This document shows positions 33,580 to 41,890 of a stretch of DNA of 64,000 bases, piece by piece. Source of the stretch: Pseudomonas mendocina (GTDB lineage: Bacteria > Pseudomonadota > Gammaproteobacteria > Pseudomonadales > Pseudomonadaceae); NCBI RefSeq assembly GCF_900636545.1, contig NZ_LR134290.1:3224001-3288000 (forward strand), written 5' to 3'. Below the pieces are notes generated by a model. It did not search any database. It had not been told where the DNA came from and saw only the letters and a list, made by a program, of their open reading frames with translations. The translations under genes and the position numbers were made by a program. Numbering within the stretch: position 1 is the stretch's first letter; every line of letters begins with the position of its first letter.

Positions 33580-34505
33580 GCACTATCGATGGCGGCCTGC
33601 GTGTATTGCGCAGCAGCCCTTTCATTCAATTGCAGGATGGTGGCCGCTTCGGTGTTCGCCATCTTGGCGTAACCCAGTGCGGCGCTCTGGACTGGATCGC
33701 CCATCGCTGGGCCAACTGGCTGCTGGGTAACCCGCTGACTGCCGCCGTGGTGGAGATCACCCTGGGCAACGCCGAGTTCGAATGCTGCCGTGACGCCACA
33801 CTGGCGCTGACCGGCGGCGACCTTGGTGCGCGGCTGGACGATCAACCGCTGTCTCCCTGGCACAGCTTCGAGGTGCGCCAGGGCCAGCGGCTGAGCTTTG
33901 CCCAGCCGCGCCAGGGCGCGCGTGCCTACCTGGCTGCGCCGGGTGGATTCCAGGCGCCAGTGGTGCTCGGCAGCTGCGCCAGCATGCTGCGTGAAGGCCT
34001 AGGGGGTCTGCACGGCGATGGCCGCGCAATCGCTGTCGGCGATGCTCTGGGCTGGAGTGGCAATGTCGATGCAGCGCGGCAGATGCCTGCCGAGTTCATT
34101 CCCGAGTATCAGGCCACACCCCGTCTGCAGTTGGTGCTGGGCGCACAGATTGGCGATTTTCGCGGACAGAGCCTGTTCGATGCTTTCAACAGTGAGTGGC
34201 TGATCGACCAGCGTGCCGACCGCATGGGTATCCGCCTTAACGGTCCACAACTGCAATGCCAGCGTGGCTCGATGATTTCCGAGGGCATTCCCCTCGGGGC
34301 CGTGCAGGTGCCACCAGATGGCCAGCCGATCATCCTGCTCAACGACCGCCAGACCATCGGCGGCTACCCGCGCCTGGGCGCGCTGACGCCGCAGGCCGTG
34401 GCTCGGCTGGCGCAATGCCTGCCGGGCCAGACGCTGCACCTGACGCCTACCACGCAGGACAGTGCACAGCTGGCTCAGCGCCGATTACTGGCGCAGTGGC
34501 AATAG
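33576..34505 (+). CDS. pxpC: 5-oxoprolinase subunit C (KipA family)
   Basis: A 309-residue KipA/biotin-dependent carboxyltransferase-like protein. Signatures are IQLQDGGRFGVRHLGVTQCG near the N-terminus, NPLTAAVVEITLGN, YLAAPGGFQAPVVLGSCAS, and the DRMGIRLNGP...EGIPLGAVQVPPDGQPIILLNDRQTIGGYP block. It is coupled to pxpB by an ATGA overlap and closes the operon before a good terminator. Confidence 0.94.
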   Translation: MSTIDGGLRVLRSSPFIQLQDGGRFGVRHLGVTQCGALDWIAHRWANWLLGNPLTAAVVEITLGNAEFECCRDATLALTGGDLGARLDDQPLSPWHSFEVRQGQRLSFAQPRQGARAYLAAPGGFQAPVVLGSCASMLREGLGGLHGDGRAIAVGDALGWSGNVDAARQMPAEFIPEYQATPRLQLVLGAQIGDFRGQSLFDAFNSEWLIDQRADRMGIRLNGPQLQCQRGSMISEGIPLGAVQVPPDGQPIILLNDRQTIGGYPRLGALTPQAVARLAQCLPGQTLHLTPTTQDSAQLAQRRLLAQWQ

Positions 34506-34514
34506 GGTCACAAC

Positions 34515-34545
34515 TGCCCCGCCATGGACGATGGCGGGGCATTTC
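34515..34545 (+). terminator. Terminator of pxpABC
   Basis: TGCCCCGCCAT-GGACG-ATGGCGGGGCA is an 11-base perfect stem followed by TTTC, nine bases after the pxpC stop. Confidence 0.85.
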
Positions 34546-34690
34546 AGCGTTGGCGACCTGCCGCGCATTTCTGTTGCCAGACTGTTCATGACCCGCGCGG
34601 CAGATAGCGGCTGAAGCGGCAAATGCATTAAAGTCGGCGGTCTGCACGCGCGGCTTGAAAAGCCCGCTCATCCGCCAGAAGAGCCCGACG

Positions 34691-35650
<960 letters not shown>

Positions 35651-35836
35651 TGCAGCGCAATAAGCTTGTCTCCCCTCTCCAGCTTGCGGGAGACGACTGC
35701 ATGGATGCAGGAGGTAGAGCGACGCAGGATGCCAAAGCCGAGTGGTCGGGGGAGAGGACAGTGAAACGCCCCACCCTCTCCCCAGCCCTCTCCCATGAAT
35801 GGGCGAGGGAGCACGGCAGGATGGCGTGAGATCGAT
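35651..35836. repeat. Repeat-like insert between moxR and the DUF58 gene
   Basis: The 186 bases contain CTCCCCTCTCCAGCTTGCGGGAGA at one end and CCCTCTCCCATGAATGGGCGAGGGAG at the other, each foldable, with CCCTCTCCCCAGCCCTCTCCC in between. This GGGAGAGGGCTGGGGAGAGGG-like sequence is typical of dispersed intergenic repeats in proteobacterial genomes. All later genes of the operon overlap each other, so this gap is exceptional. Confidence 0.5.
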
Positions 35837-36784
35837 ATGTCCAGCCAGCCCCTGTCACCCGGCATCCATATCACCCTCGGCGAACTCATTGACATGCGCC
35901 ACAAGGTGCATGAAGTGCCGCTGTTCTCCACCCCGGCGCGGCGCAGCCCGCTGACGGGCCTGCATCACTCCAAGCTGCGCGGCCGTGGTGTGGACTTCGA
36001 CCAAGTGCGCGTCTACCAGCCGGGCGACGACGTGCGCACCATCGACTGGCGCGTCACCGCGCGCACCCAGGAGCCGCACACCAAACTGTTCCATGAGGAG
36101 CGCGAGCGTCCCATCTTCATCATCAGCGAGCAAAGCCAGCGCCTGTTCTTCGGCTCCGGTCTGTGCTTCAAGTCGGTGCTGGCCGCACGCGCCGCGGCGC
36201 TGATCGGCTGGGCGGCGCTGGGCCACAATGACCGTATTGGCGGCCTGGTATTCGCCGACAACGAACATCATGAAGTCAAGCCACGGCGCAGCAAGCAGAG
36301 CCTGCTGCAGTTGCTCAACCTGCTGGCCCGCGCCAACCAGGTGCTCGGCCCGGAGAGCCAGGCCAGCGCCAGCCGCGACAACTTCGGCCTGGCCTTGCGT
36401 CGCGCCCGCGAAGTGCTGCGTCCGGGCAGCCTGGTGATCGTGCTGTGCGACGAGCGCGCCCTCAGCGACAACGCCGAACAGCAACTCACCCTGCTCGCGC
36501 GCCACACCGATCTGTTGCTGCTGCCGCTGTCCGATCCACTCGATCACGCACTGCCAGCGGCTGGCCTGCTGCGCTTTACCCAGGGTGGCGCACAGCTGGA
36601 ACTCGACAGCCATAACGGCGATTTACGCCAGGCTTATCGCGCCCAGGCGCAGGCCCGCGAGGCGCGCTGGCAGCGCCTGGCGCAGAAGCTCGGCGTGCCT
36701 CTGCTACCGTTGAGCACGCAGCTCGAACTGGTCGACCAGTTGCAGGAACAACTCAGCAGCCTGCACGCGAGAAGATCCCTATGA
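35837..36784 (+). CDS. DUF58 domain protein
   Basis: A 315-residue protein of the DUF58 family, carrying the signature LKGRGVDFDQ-like stretch seen here as SKLRGRGVDFDQVRVYQPGDDVRTIDWRVTART near residues 45-75. A degenerate von Willebrand A-like fold follows (RPIFIISEQSQRLFFGSGLC, SLVIVLCDERAL). There is no signal peptide. It is the usual partner of MoxR. The ATG chosen (MSSQPLSPGIHITLGEL) gives the normal length. Its stop overlaps the next ATG. Confidence 0.9.
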   Translation: MSSQPLSPGIHITLGELIDMRHKVHEVPLFSTPARRSPLTGLHHSKLRGRGVDFDQVRVYQPGDDVRTIDWRVTARTQEPHTKLFHEERERPIFIISEQSQRLFFGSGLCFKSVLAARAAALIGWAALGHNDRIGGLVFADNEHHEVKPRRSKQSLLQLLNLLARANQVLGPESQASASRDNFGLALRRAREVLRPGSLVIVLCDERALSDNAEQQLTLLARHTDLLLLPLSDPLDHALPAAGLLRFTQGGAQLELDSHNGDLRQAYRAQAQAREARWQRLAQKLGVPLLPLSTQLELVDQLQEQLSSLHARRSL

Positions 36785-37275
36785 ATCCCATCGACCAGTT
36801 GCAGCCGCTGATCGACCCACCACCCGTGCCCTGGTGGCCGCCGGCGCCGGGCTGGTGGTTACTGGCCGTGCTGCTGCCACTGCTGGGTTGGGCGCTGTGG
36901 CGCTTGCTGCGCAACTGGCGGCGGCGCCCGCCCAAGGCGACCATGGAGCAGGTGCTCGACCCACTGCGCCAGGCAGCGCTCGACGAGCTGGCCACCTTGC
37001 AAAAACCCTATGACGGCGCACCTGCCGGCCCCTGGCTGCAGCAGCTCAATGCCCTGCTCAAGCGCCTGTGCCGCGAACGCTACCCGGACAGTGCCAGCCA
37101 CACTCTGAGCAGCCGCGCCTGGCTGGCGTTTCTCGACAACCGTTGCCCGGCAGCCGGCCTCACACGCTGGATGATCCTCGTCGACGGCAGCTACAGGCCG
37201 CAGTGCACGCTGAGCGACAAAGCCATCGCGGAACTCGATCAGGCCATCGCCACCTGGATTCGCAAGCATGTTTGA
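36781..37275 (+). CDS. DUF4381 membrane-anchored protein
   Basis: A 164-residue protein with an N-terminal Pro-rich start (PPPVPWWPPAPG), one transmembrane helix (WLLAVLLPLLGWALWRLL, about 24-42) and a basic cytoplasmic region ending in SYRPQCTLSDKAIAELDQAI. This matches the small DUF4381 partners in MoxR/VWA operons. It overlaps the DUF58 gene by four bases and the VWA gene by eight, showing tight coupling. Confidence 0.85.
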   Translation: MNPIDQLQPLIDPPPVPWWPPAPGWWLLAVLLPLLGWALWRLLRNWRRRPPKATMEQVLDPLRQAALDELATLQKPYDGAPAGPWLQQLNALLKRLCRERYPDSASHTLSSRAWLAFLDNRCPAAGLTRWMILVDGSYRPQCTLSDKAIAELDQAIATWIRKHV

Positions 37276-38272
37276 GTTCGCCTGGCCCTGGGTCTTTCTG
37301 CTCGCACCGCTGCCCTGGCTGCTACGTCTACTGCTGCCCGCGGCCGACAGCGGCGATGCGGCGCTGCGGGTTGGCTTTCTGGACGAACTGCAGGCCCTGA
37401 GTGGTCGCCGCGCCCGTGCGGCCCTGCCCAGTTGGCGCCAGCAAGCGCCACTGGTGTTGCTCTGGTGCCTGCTGCTGTGCGCCGCGGCGCGGCCGCAATG
37501 GGTCGGCGAGCCGTTGCCGCTGCCAGCCAGCGGCCGCGATTTGCTACTCGCGGTAGACGTCTCCGGCTCCATGGATTACGCCGACATGCAGTGGGACGAC
37601 GAGCCAATCAGTCGCCTGGAGCTGGTCAAGCGCCTGCTCGGCGACTTCATCGAAGGTCGCCGTAGTGATCGTGTCGGCCTGATCCTGTTCGGTAGCCAGG
37701 CCTATCTGCAGGCGCCGCTTACGTTCGACCGTCACACGGTGCGCACCTGGCTGGACGAGGCATTGATCGGCATCGCTGGCAAGAACACCGCCATCGGCGA
37801 CGCCATCGGCCTGGCAGTCAAGCGCCTGCGCCAACGTCCGGCGCAAAGCCGGGTGCTGGTACTGATTACCGATGGCGCCAACAACGGTGGCGAAATCGAT
37901 CCGATGGTCGCGGCGCAACTGGCCGCCGATGAAGGTGTGCGCATCTACACCATCGGCATTGGCGCTGACCCACAACAAAGCGGCGCGTTCGGCAGCTTCG
38001 GCTTCAGCGCGCTGGACCTGGACGAGACCAGCCTGCGCGCGATCAGCGACACCACCGGCGGCGAGTATTTCCGCGCACGCAATCAGGCTGAGTTACAGCA
38101 GATCGAGCTGACCCTCGATCGCCTTGAGCCGGTCGCCCAGCAACCCTCTCTCGCCCGCCCTGCCCAGGCGCTCTATGCCTGGCCACTGACGCTGGCGTTG
38201 CTGGGCTCGCTGCTGCTGGTTGGCCAGGTGCTCTGGCCTGACTTGCTGCTGCGGCTAAGGAGACGGACATGA
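37268..38272 (+). CDS. VWA-domain membrane protein (BatA-like)
   Basis: A 334-residue protein with two N-terminal hydrophobic segments (FEFAWPWVFLLAPLPWLLRLLL and PLVLLWCLLLCAAA), then a von Willebrand A domain with an intact metal site: DVSGSMD at about 97-103, the T-loop in GKNTAIGDAIGLAV and the D in LITDGANNGG. A C-terminal helix (WPLTLALLGSLLLVGQVLWP) closes it. The VWA domain faces the periplasm or cytoplasm depending on topology and is thought to work with MoxR. Confidence 0.9.
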   Translation: MFEFAWPWVFLLAPLPWLLRLLLPAADSGDAALRVGFLDELQALSGRRARAALPSWRQQAPLVLLWCLLLCAAARPQWVGEPLPLPASGRDLLLAVDVSGSMDYADMQWDDEPISRLELVKRLLGDFIEGRRSDRVGLILFGSQAYLQAPLTFDRHTVRTWLDEALIGIAGKNTAIGDAIGLAVKRLRQRPAQSRVLVLITDGANNGGEIDPMVAAQLAADEGVRIYTIGIGADPQQSGAFGSFGFSALDLDETSLRAISDTTGGEYFRARNQAELQQIELTLDRLEPVAQQPSLARPAQALYAWPLTLALLGSLLLVGQVLWPDLLLRLRRRT

Positions 38273-40032
38273 GCATACTCTGGCCGGAATGGCTGCGCCC
38301 ATTGTGGCTCCTGGCCGTACCCGTGCTGGTCTGGTTGCTCTGGCGCCTGTGGCATCGCGAGCGCCAGAGCGGGCGCTGGCAACTGTTGCTGCCGGCGGCG
38401 TTTCATCAGGCGCTGCTCAAGGGCGGCAGCGGTCGCTCCAGCAAGTTGCCATGGCTGGCAATCGGCCTGGCCTGGCTGCTGGCCATTCTGGCGCTGCTCG
38501 GTCCCAGTTGGCAACGCGTCGAGCAGATCAACCAGAAGCCTGCCGATCCGCTGGTAGTTCTGCTCGAACTGACGCCGCAGATGCTCGCCACCGACGGCCG
38601 CCCCAATCGCCTGGAACAGGCCCGGCGCAAGCTGCTCGATCTGCTCGAAGCCCGCCGCGATGCGCAGACGGCGATCATCGTCTATGCCGGCAGTGCCCAC
38701 AGCCTGGTGCCGCTGTCAGACGACCTGGCCACCAGCCGCAACCTACTCGAAGCGCTGAAACCCTCGCTGATGCCCGAGCCGGGCCGTCGCGCCGATCTGG
38801 CCGTGGCGCGGGCACTGCAACTGCTCGACCAGGCACAACTGGGTCAAGGACGCCTGCTGCTGATCACCAGCACCCTCGATGAAGAAGAGCGCAGCGGCAT
38901 CCAGCAAGCGCTGGAGAAACGCTCGGTACCGCTGCTGGTGCTCGGCATAGGCAGCCGCGAAGGCGCCCCGGTGGTGCAGGAGGACGGCAGTTTTCTCAAG
39001 GACTCGCGCGGCGCCATCCTGATCCCGCGCCTCGATGCTCGCGGCCTCCGGGAAACCGCCGAAGCCCATGATGGCCGCTACACAGCCATACGTCTGGACG
39101 ACGAAGACCTGCGCCGCCTGGGGTTGCTCGACGGCCCGCAGGCCATGCGCGCTGCAGGTGAGCCGACCCAGCTCGACAGCCATATCGACCAAGGCTATTG
39201 GCTGTTGCTGCCCCTACTATTGCTGGCCGCCTGCGCCGGGCGCCGCGGCTGGCTGTTCTGCCTGCCGCTATTGCTGATGCTGCCGCCGCAAAGCAGTCAG
39301 GCCTTCGAGTTCGATGACCTCTGGCTGCGCCCCGATCAACAGGGCCAGCGCCTGCTGCAAGCGCAACGCCCGGACGAGGCCGCGCAGCGCTTCGTCGATC
39401 CGCAATGGCAAGGCAAGGCACTCTACGAGGCGGCAGATTATTCAGCCGCTGCAGAGCGTTTCGCCAAGGGCGACAGCGCCGCCGATCACTACAATCGCGG
39501 CAACGCCCTGACCAAGGCCGGCGAGCTGGAGGCCGCGCTGGATGCCTACGAGCAGGCCCTGGAGCGCCAGCCGGAGCTGGCCGCTGCGCAGTACAACAAG
39601 GCACTGGTGGAAGAAGCCCTGCGCCAGCGCGAAAATCAGCAGCAGCCCGGTCAAGGTGATACTGCCGAGCAGCAGCAATCCGCTGACGATCAAACCGAGC
39701 CGGAGGAGCCCTCAGCCGGCCAACCGGCAGAGAGCAATGCAGCGCAGCCGACTCAACCAGGCACTACCGGCGAGAACGCTGAAAGCAGCGAGACTCCAGG
39801 CACGGCCAATGGTGCCGGGCAGGACAGCCAACTCGATACCCACACCGACAGCGCCTCCCCGGAGGATGTCGAGCCCATTGAGCAACCCCGCACGGAAGCT
39901 GACCTGGGCACCGCAGCCGAACGTCGACAAGCGCTGGAACAATGGTTGCGGCAGATCCCGGACGATCCGGCGGAGCTGCTGCGGCGCAAATTCTGGTATG
40001 AACAGCAACAGCGTCAGGACACTAACCGATGA
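38269..40032 (+). CDS. VWA plus TPR membrane protein (BatB/BatC-like fusion)
   Basis: A 587-residue protein: two N-terminal hydrophobic helices, a VWA domain (about 85-290), a further membrane pair near 308-345, TPR units (ADHYNRGNALTKAGELEAAL, about 404-450) and a long Gln/Glu/Pro-rich tail. The metal-binding motif of the VWA is degenerate: LLELTPQM stands where DxSxS is expected, so it probably binds no metal. The TPR part is a separate BatC protein in some bacteria. It is coupled by ATGA overlaps on both sides. Confidence 0.88.
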   Translation: MSILWPEWLRPLWLLAVPVLVWLLWRLWHRERQSGRWQLLLPAAFHQALLKGGSGRSSKLPWLAIGLAWLLAILALLGPSWQRVEQINQKPADPLVVLLELTPQMLATDGRPNRLEQARRKLLDLLEARRDAQTAIIVYAGSAHSLVPLSDDLATSRNLLEALKPSLMPEPGRRADLAVARALQLLDQAQLGQGRLLLITSTLDEEERSGIQQALEKRSVPLLVLGIGSREGAPVVQEDGSFLKDSRGAILIPRLDARGLRETAEAHDGRYTAIRLDDEDLRRLGLLDGPQAMRAAGEPTQLDSHIDQGYWLLLPLLLLAACAGRRGWLFCLPLLLMLPPQSSQAFEFDDLWLRPDQQGQRLLQAQRPDEAAQRFVDPQWQGKALYEAADYSAAAERFAKGDSAADHYNRGNALTKAGELEAALDAYEQALERQPELAAAQYNKALVEEALRQRENQQQPGQGDTAEQQQSADDQTEPEEPSAGQPAESNAAQPTQPGTTGENAESSETPGTANGAGQDSQLDTHTDSASPEDVEPIEQPRTEADLGTAAERRQALEQWLRQIPDDPAELLRRKFWYEQQQRQDTNR

Positions 40033-41669
40033 AGCGTCTGGTCTTCCTGCTTCTTCTACTGCTAGCCGGGCAGGCCTATGCCGAAGGCTTTTTCGCCAGC
40101 GTCGACCGCACTCGCCTGAGCGAAGGTGAAACCGTGGTGCTGACGCTGGAGTCCACCGACCCGACCCGCTTCGGCCGCCCGGATCTGAGCCCGTTGGAGA
40201 AGGATTTCGAGGTGCTCGGCAGTCGCCAGGTCAACCGCCTGAGCAGTATCGGTGACACACCACGCGCCAGCACCCGCTGGATCCTGACCCTGCAGCCGCG
40301 CCGCAGCGGCGAAGTGGTCATCCCCGCGATCCACCTGGAAGACGCCCAGACCCTGCCGATCACGCTGACGGTCGAGGAAGCCGTCAGCGCCGGCGTTGGC
40401 GACAAGCTGGCACCTGTGTTCATCGATGCCAGCCTCGATCAGCCAAGCGTCTACGTACAGGCCCAGGCTGTGCTGACCCTGCGCATCTACCATTCGGTTT
40501 CGATGTATGACGACAGCAACCTGACGCCTCTGCGCATCGACGATGCACGGGCCGAACAGCTGGGCGAGCCGCGCACCTACGAGAAAAGCATCGGTGGCGT
40601 GTTGCACGGTGTGATCGAACTGCAGTACGCCATTTATCCCCAGCGCAGTGGTCAACTGGTGATACCCGGGCAAACCTTCAGCGCCACCTTGGTCGACCGC
40701 TCGCGCAACAACGACTTCCTGCCCTTCGGTCCACGCACCGGTAAGGTCACGCGAGTGAAATCGCCGGACATTCCCCTACAGGTCAAACCCAAGCCGGCCG
40801 ACTACCCGGCTGACGCGCCCTGGCTACCGGCTCGTGCCCTGGGGCTGGCGGAAACCTGGAACCCGCAGCCGGAACAAAGCCAGGTCGGCGACTCGCTGAC
40901 CCGCCGCCTGATTCTCAAGGTCGATGGCCTCTCCAGCGCCCAATTGCCGCCGCTGCCCGCGACCCAGGTCGAAGGCCTGCGGCGTTATCCGGATCAGCCG
41001 CAGATGGATGATCAGAAAAGCGAGAACGGCATCATCGGCACCCGTGAAGAACGCGAAGCGCTGGTGCCGAGTCGCGCCGGCAGTTTCGATCTGCCTCCGC
41101 TGGAAGTGCTGTGGTGGAACACCCAGACCGACACGCTGGAGCGCACCACGCTTTCCTCCCGCACCCTGCAGGTTGCCGAAAATCCGCAGTTGCAGAACGA
41201 CGAACAACCCAACACTCCGATGGTGACACCCCAGGTAATCGAGGGGCCGGAGCTGTGGCCTTGGCAACTGGCGTGCGGGGTGCTGAGCCTGACCACCCTG
41301 CTAGGCTTCGGCCTGTGGTGGCACGCCCGCCGGCAACCGGCGATCCAGCGCGTAGCACAAGCAGGCCCAAGCCCGCGCACCCTGCTCGATGACCTCAAAC
41401 GCGCCTGCCAGGCTGGCGACGCCCAGGCGACTCGTCATGCCCTCGACGCCTGGGCGCGGCAACAGCCGGAGACACTCGCAGATATGGCCGCGCGCTATGT
41501 GCCGCTGTCGGATGCGCTAGATGGCCTCAACGGCGCGCTATACAGCGAAACAGGTCAGCAATGGCAAGGCGAGGAGCTGTGGAAAGCGATCCGCAACCTG
41601 CCAGCCACGCAGGAGCCAAGCGCTGCGCCGCAGGACAGCACTGCACTGCCGCCGCTGTACCCGCGCTAA
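40029..41669 (+). CDS. BatD-like protein
   Basis: A 546-residue protein: signal peptide MKRLVFLLLLLLAGQAYA, beta-rich immunoglobulin-like repeats (FFASVDRTRLSEGETVVLTL; VYVQAQAVLTLRIYHSVSMYDD; PLQVKPKPADYP), one transmembrane helix near 414-434 (WQLACGVLSLTTLLGFGLWW) and a helical cytoplasmic tail of about 110 residues. It is the last gene of the MoxR-VWA operon. The tail lies on the same side as MoxR. Confidence 0.87.
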   Translation: MKRLVFLLLLLLAGQAYAEGFFASVDRTRLSEGETVVLTLESTDPTRFGRPDLSPLEKDFEVLGSRQVNRLSSIGDTPRASTRWILTLQPRRSGEVVIPAIHLEDAQTLPITLTVEEAVSAGVGDKLAPVFIDASLDQPSVYVQAQAVLTLRIYHSVSMYDDSNLTPLRIDDARAEQLGEPRTYEKSIGGVLHGVIELQYAIYPQRSGQLVIPGQTFSATLVDRSRNNDFLPFGPRTGKVTRVKSPDIPLQVKPKPADYPADAPWLPARALGLAETWNPQPEQSQVGDSLTRRLILKVDGLSSAQLPPLPATQVEGLRRYPDQPQMDDQKSENGIIGTREEREALVPSRAGSFDLPPLEVLWWNTQTDTLERTTLSSRTLQVAENPQLQNDEQPNTPMVTPQVIEGPELWPWQLACGVLSLTTLLGFGLWWHARRQPAIQRVAQAGPSPRTLLDDLKRACQAGDAQATRHALDAWARQQPETLADMAARYVPLSDALDGLNGALYSETGQQWQGEELWKAIRNLPATQEPSAAPQDSTALPPLYPR

Positions 41670-41691
41670 GGTATCCGCAGTTGGGGCACAA

Positions 41692-41823
41692 CGCTGCCCC
41701 GGATTGCATACGGGCCGCATGCCACCTGTGGGAGCGGCTTTAGCCGCGATCAAAGCTCGCCGCTAAAGCGCCTCCCACACTCATCGCCGCACGGCGGCTC
41801 GTAGCCCGGATACAATCCGGGGC
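41692..41823. repeat. REP/BIME-like repeat cluster
   Basis: Centre: TGTGGGAGCGGCTTTAGCCG at 41727 and, inverted, CGCTAAAGCG-CCTCCCACA ending at 41779. Flanks: GCCCCGGATTGCATACGGGCC at 41692 and the roughly inverse GCCCGGATACAATCCGGGGCC at 41803, a motif also common between Pseudomonas genes. The composite is symmetric, as in bacterial interspersed mosaic elements. Confidence 0.8.
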
Positions 41824-41844
41824 CAGCGCTCAACTACATCGAAA

Positions 41845-41873
41845 AAAAACCGCGGCCCGAGGCCGCGGTTTTT
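41845..41873. terminator. Bidirectional terminator
   Basis: AAAAACCGCGGCC-CGA-GGCCGCGGTTTTT is a 13-base perfect stem with a three-base loop, between the convergent batD-like and RND genes, with A- and T-runs on both sides. Confidence 0.92.
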
Positions 41874-41890
41874 GTTTTGCGCTGCAGGCA

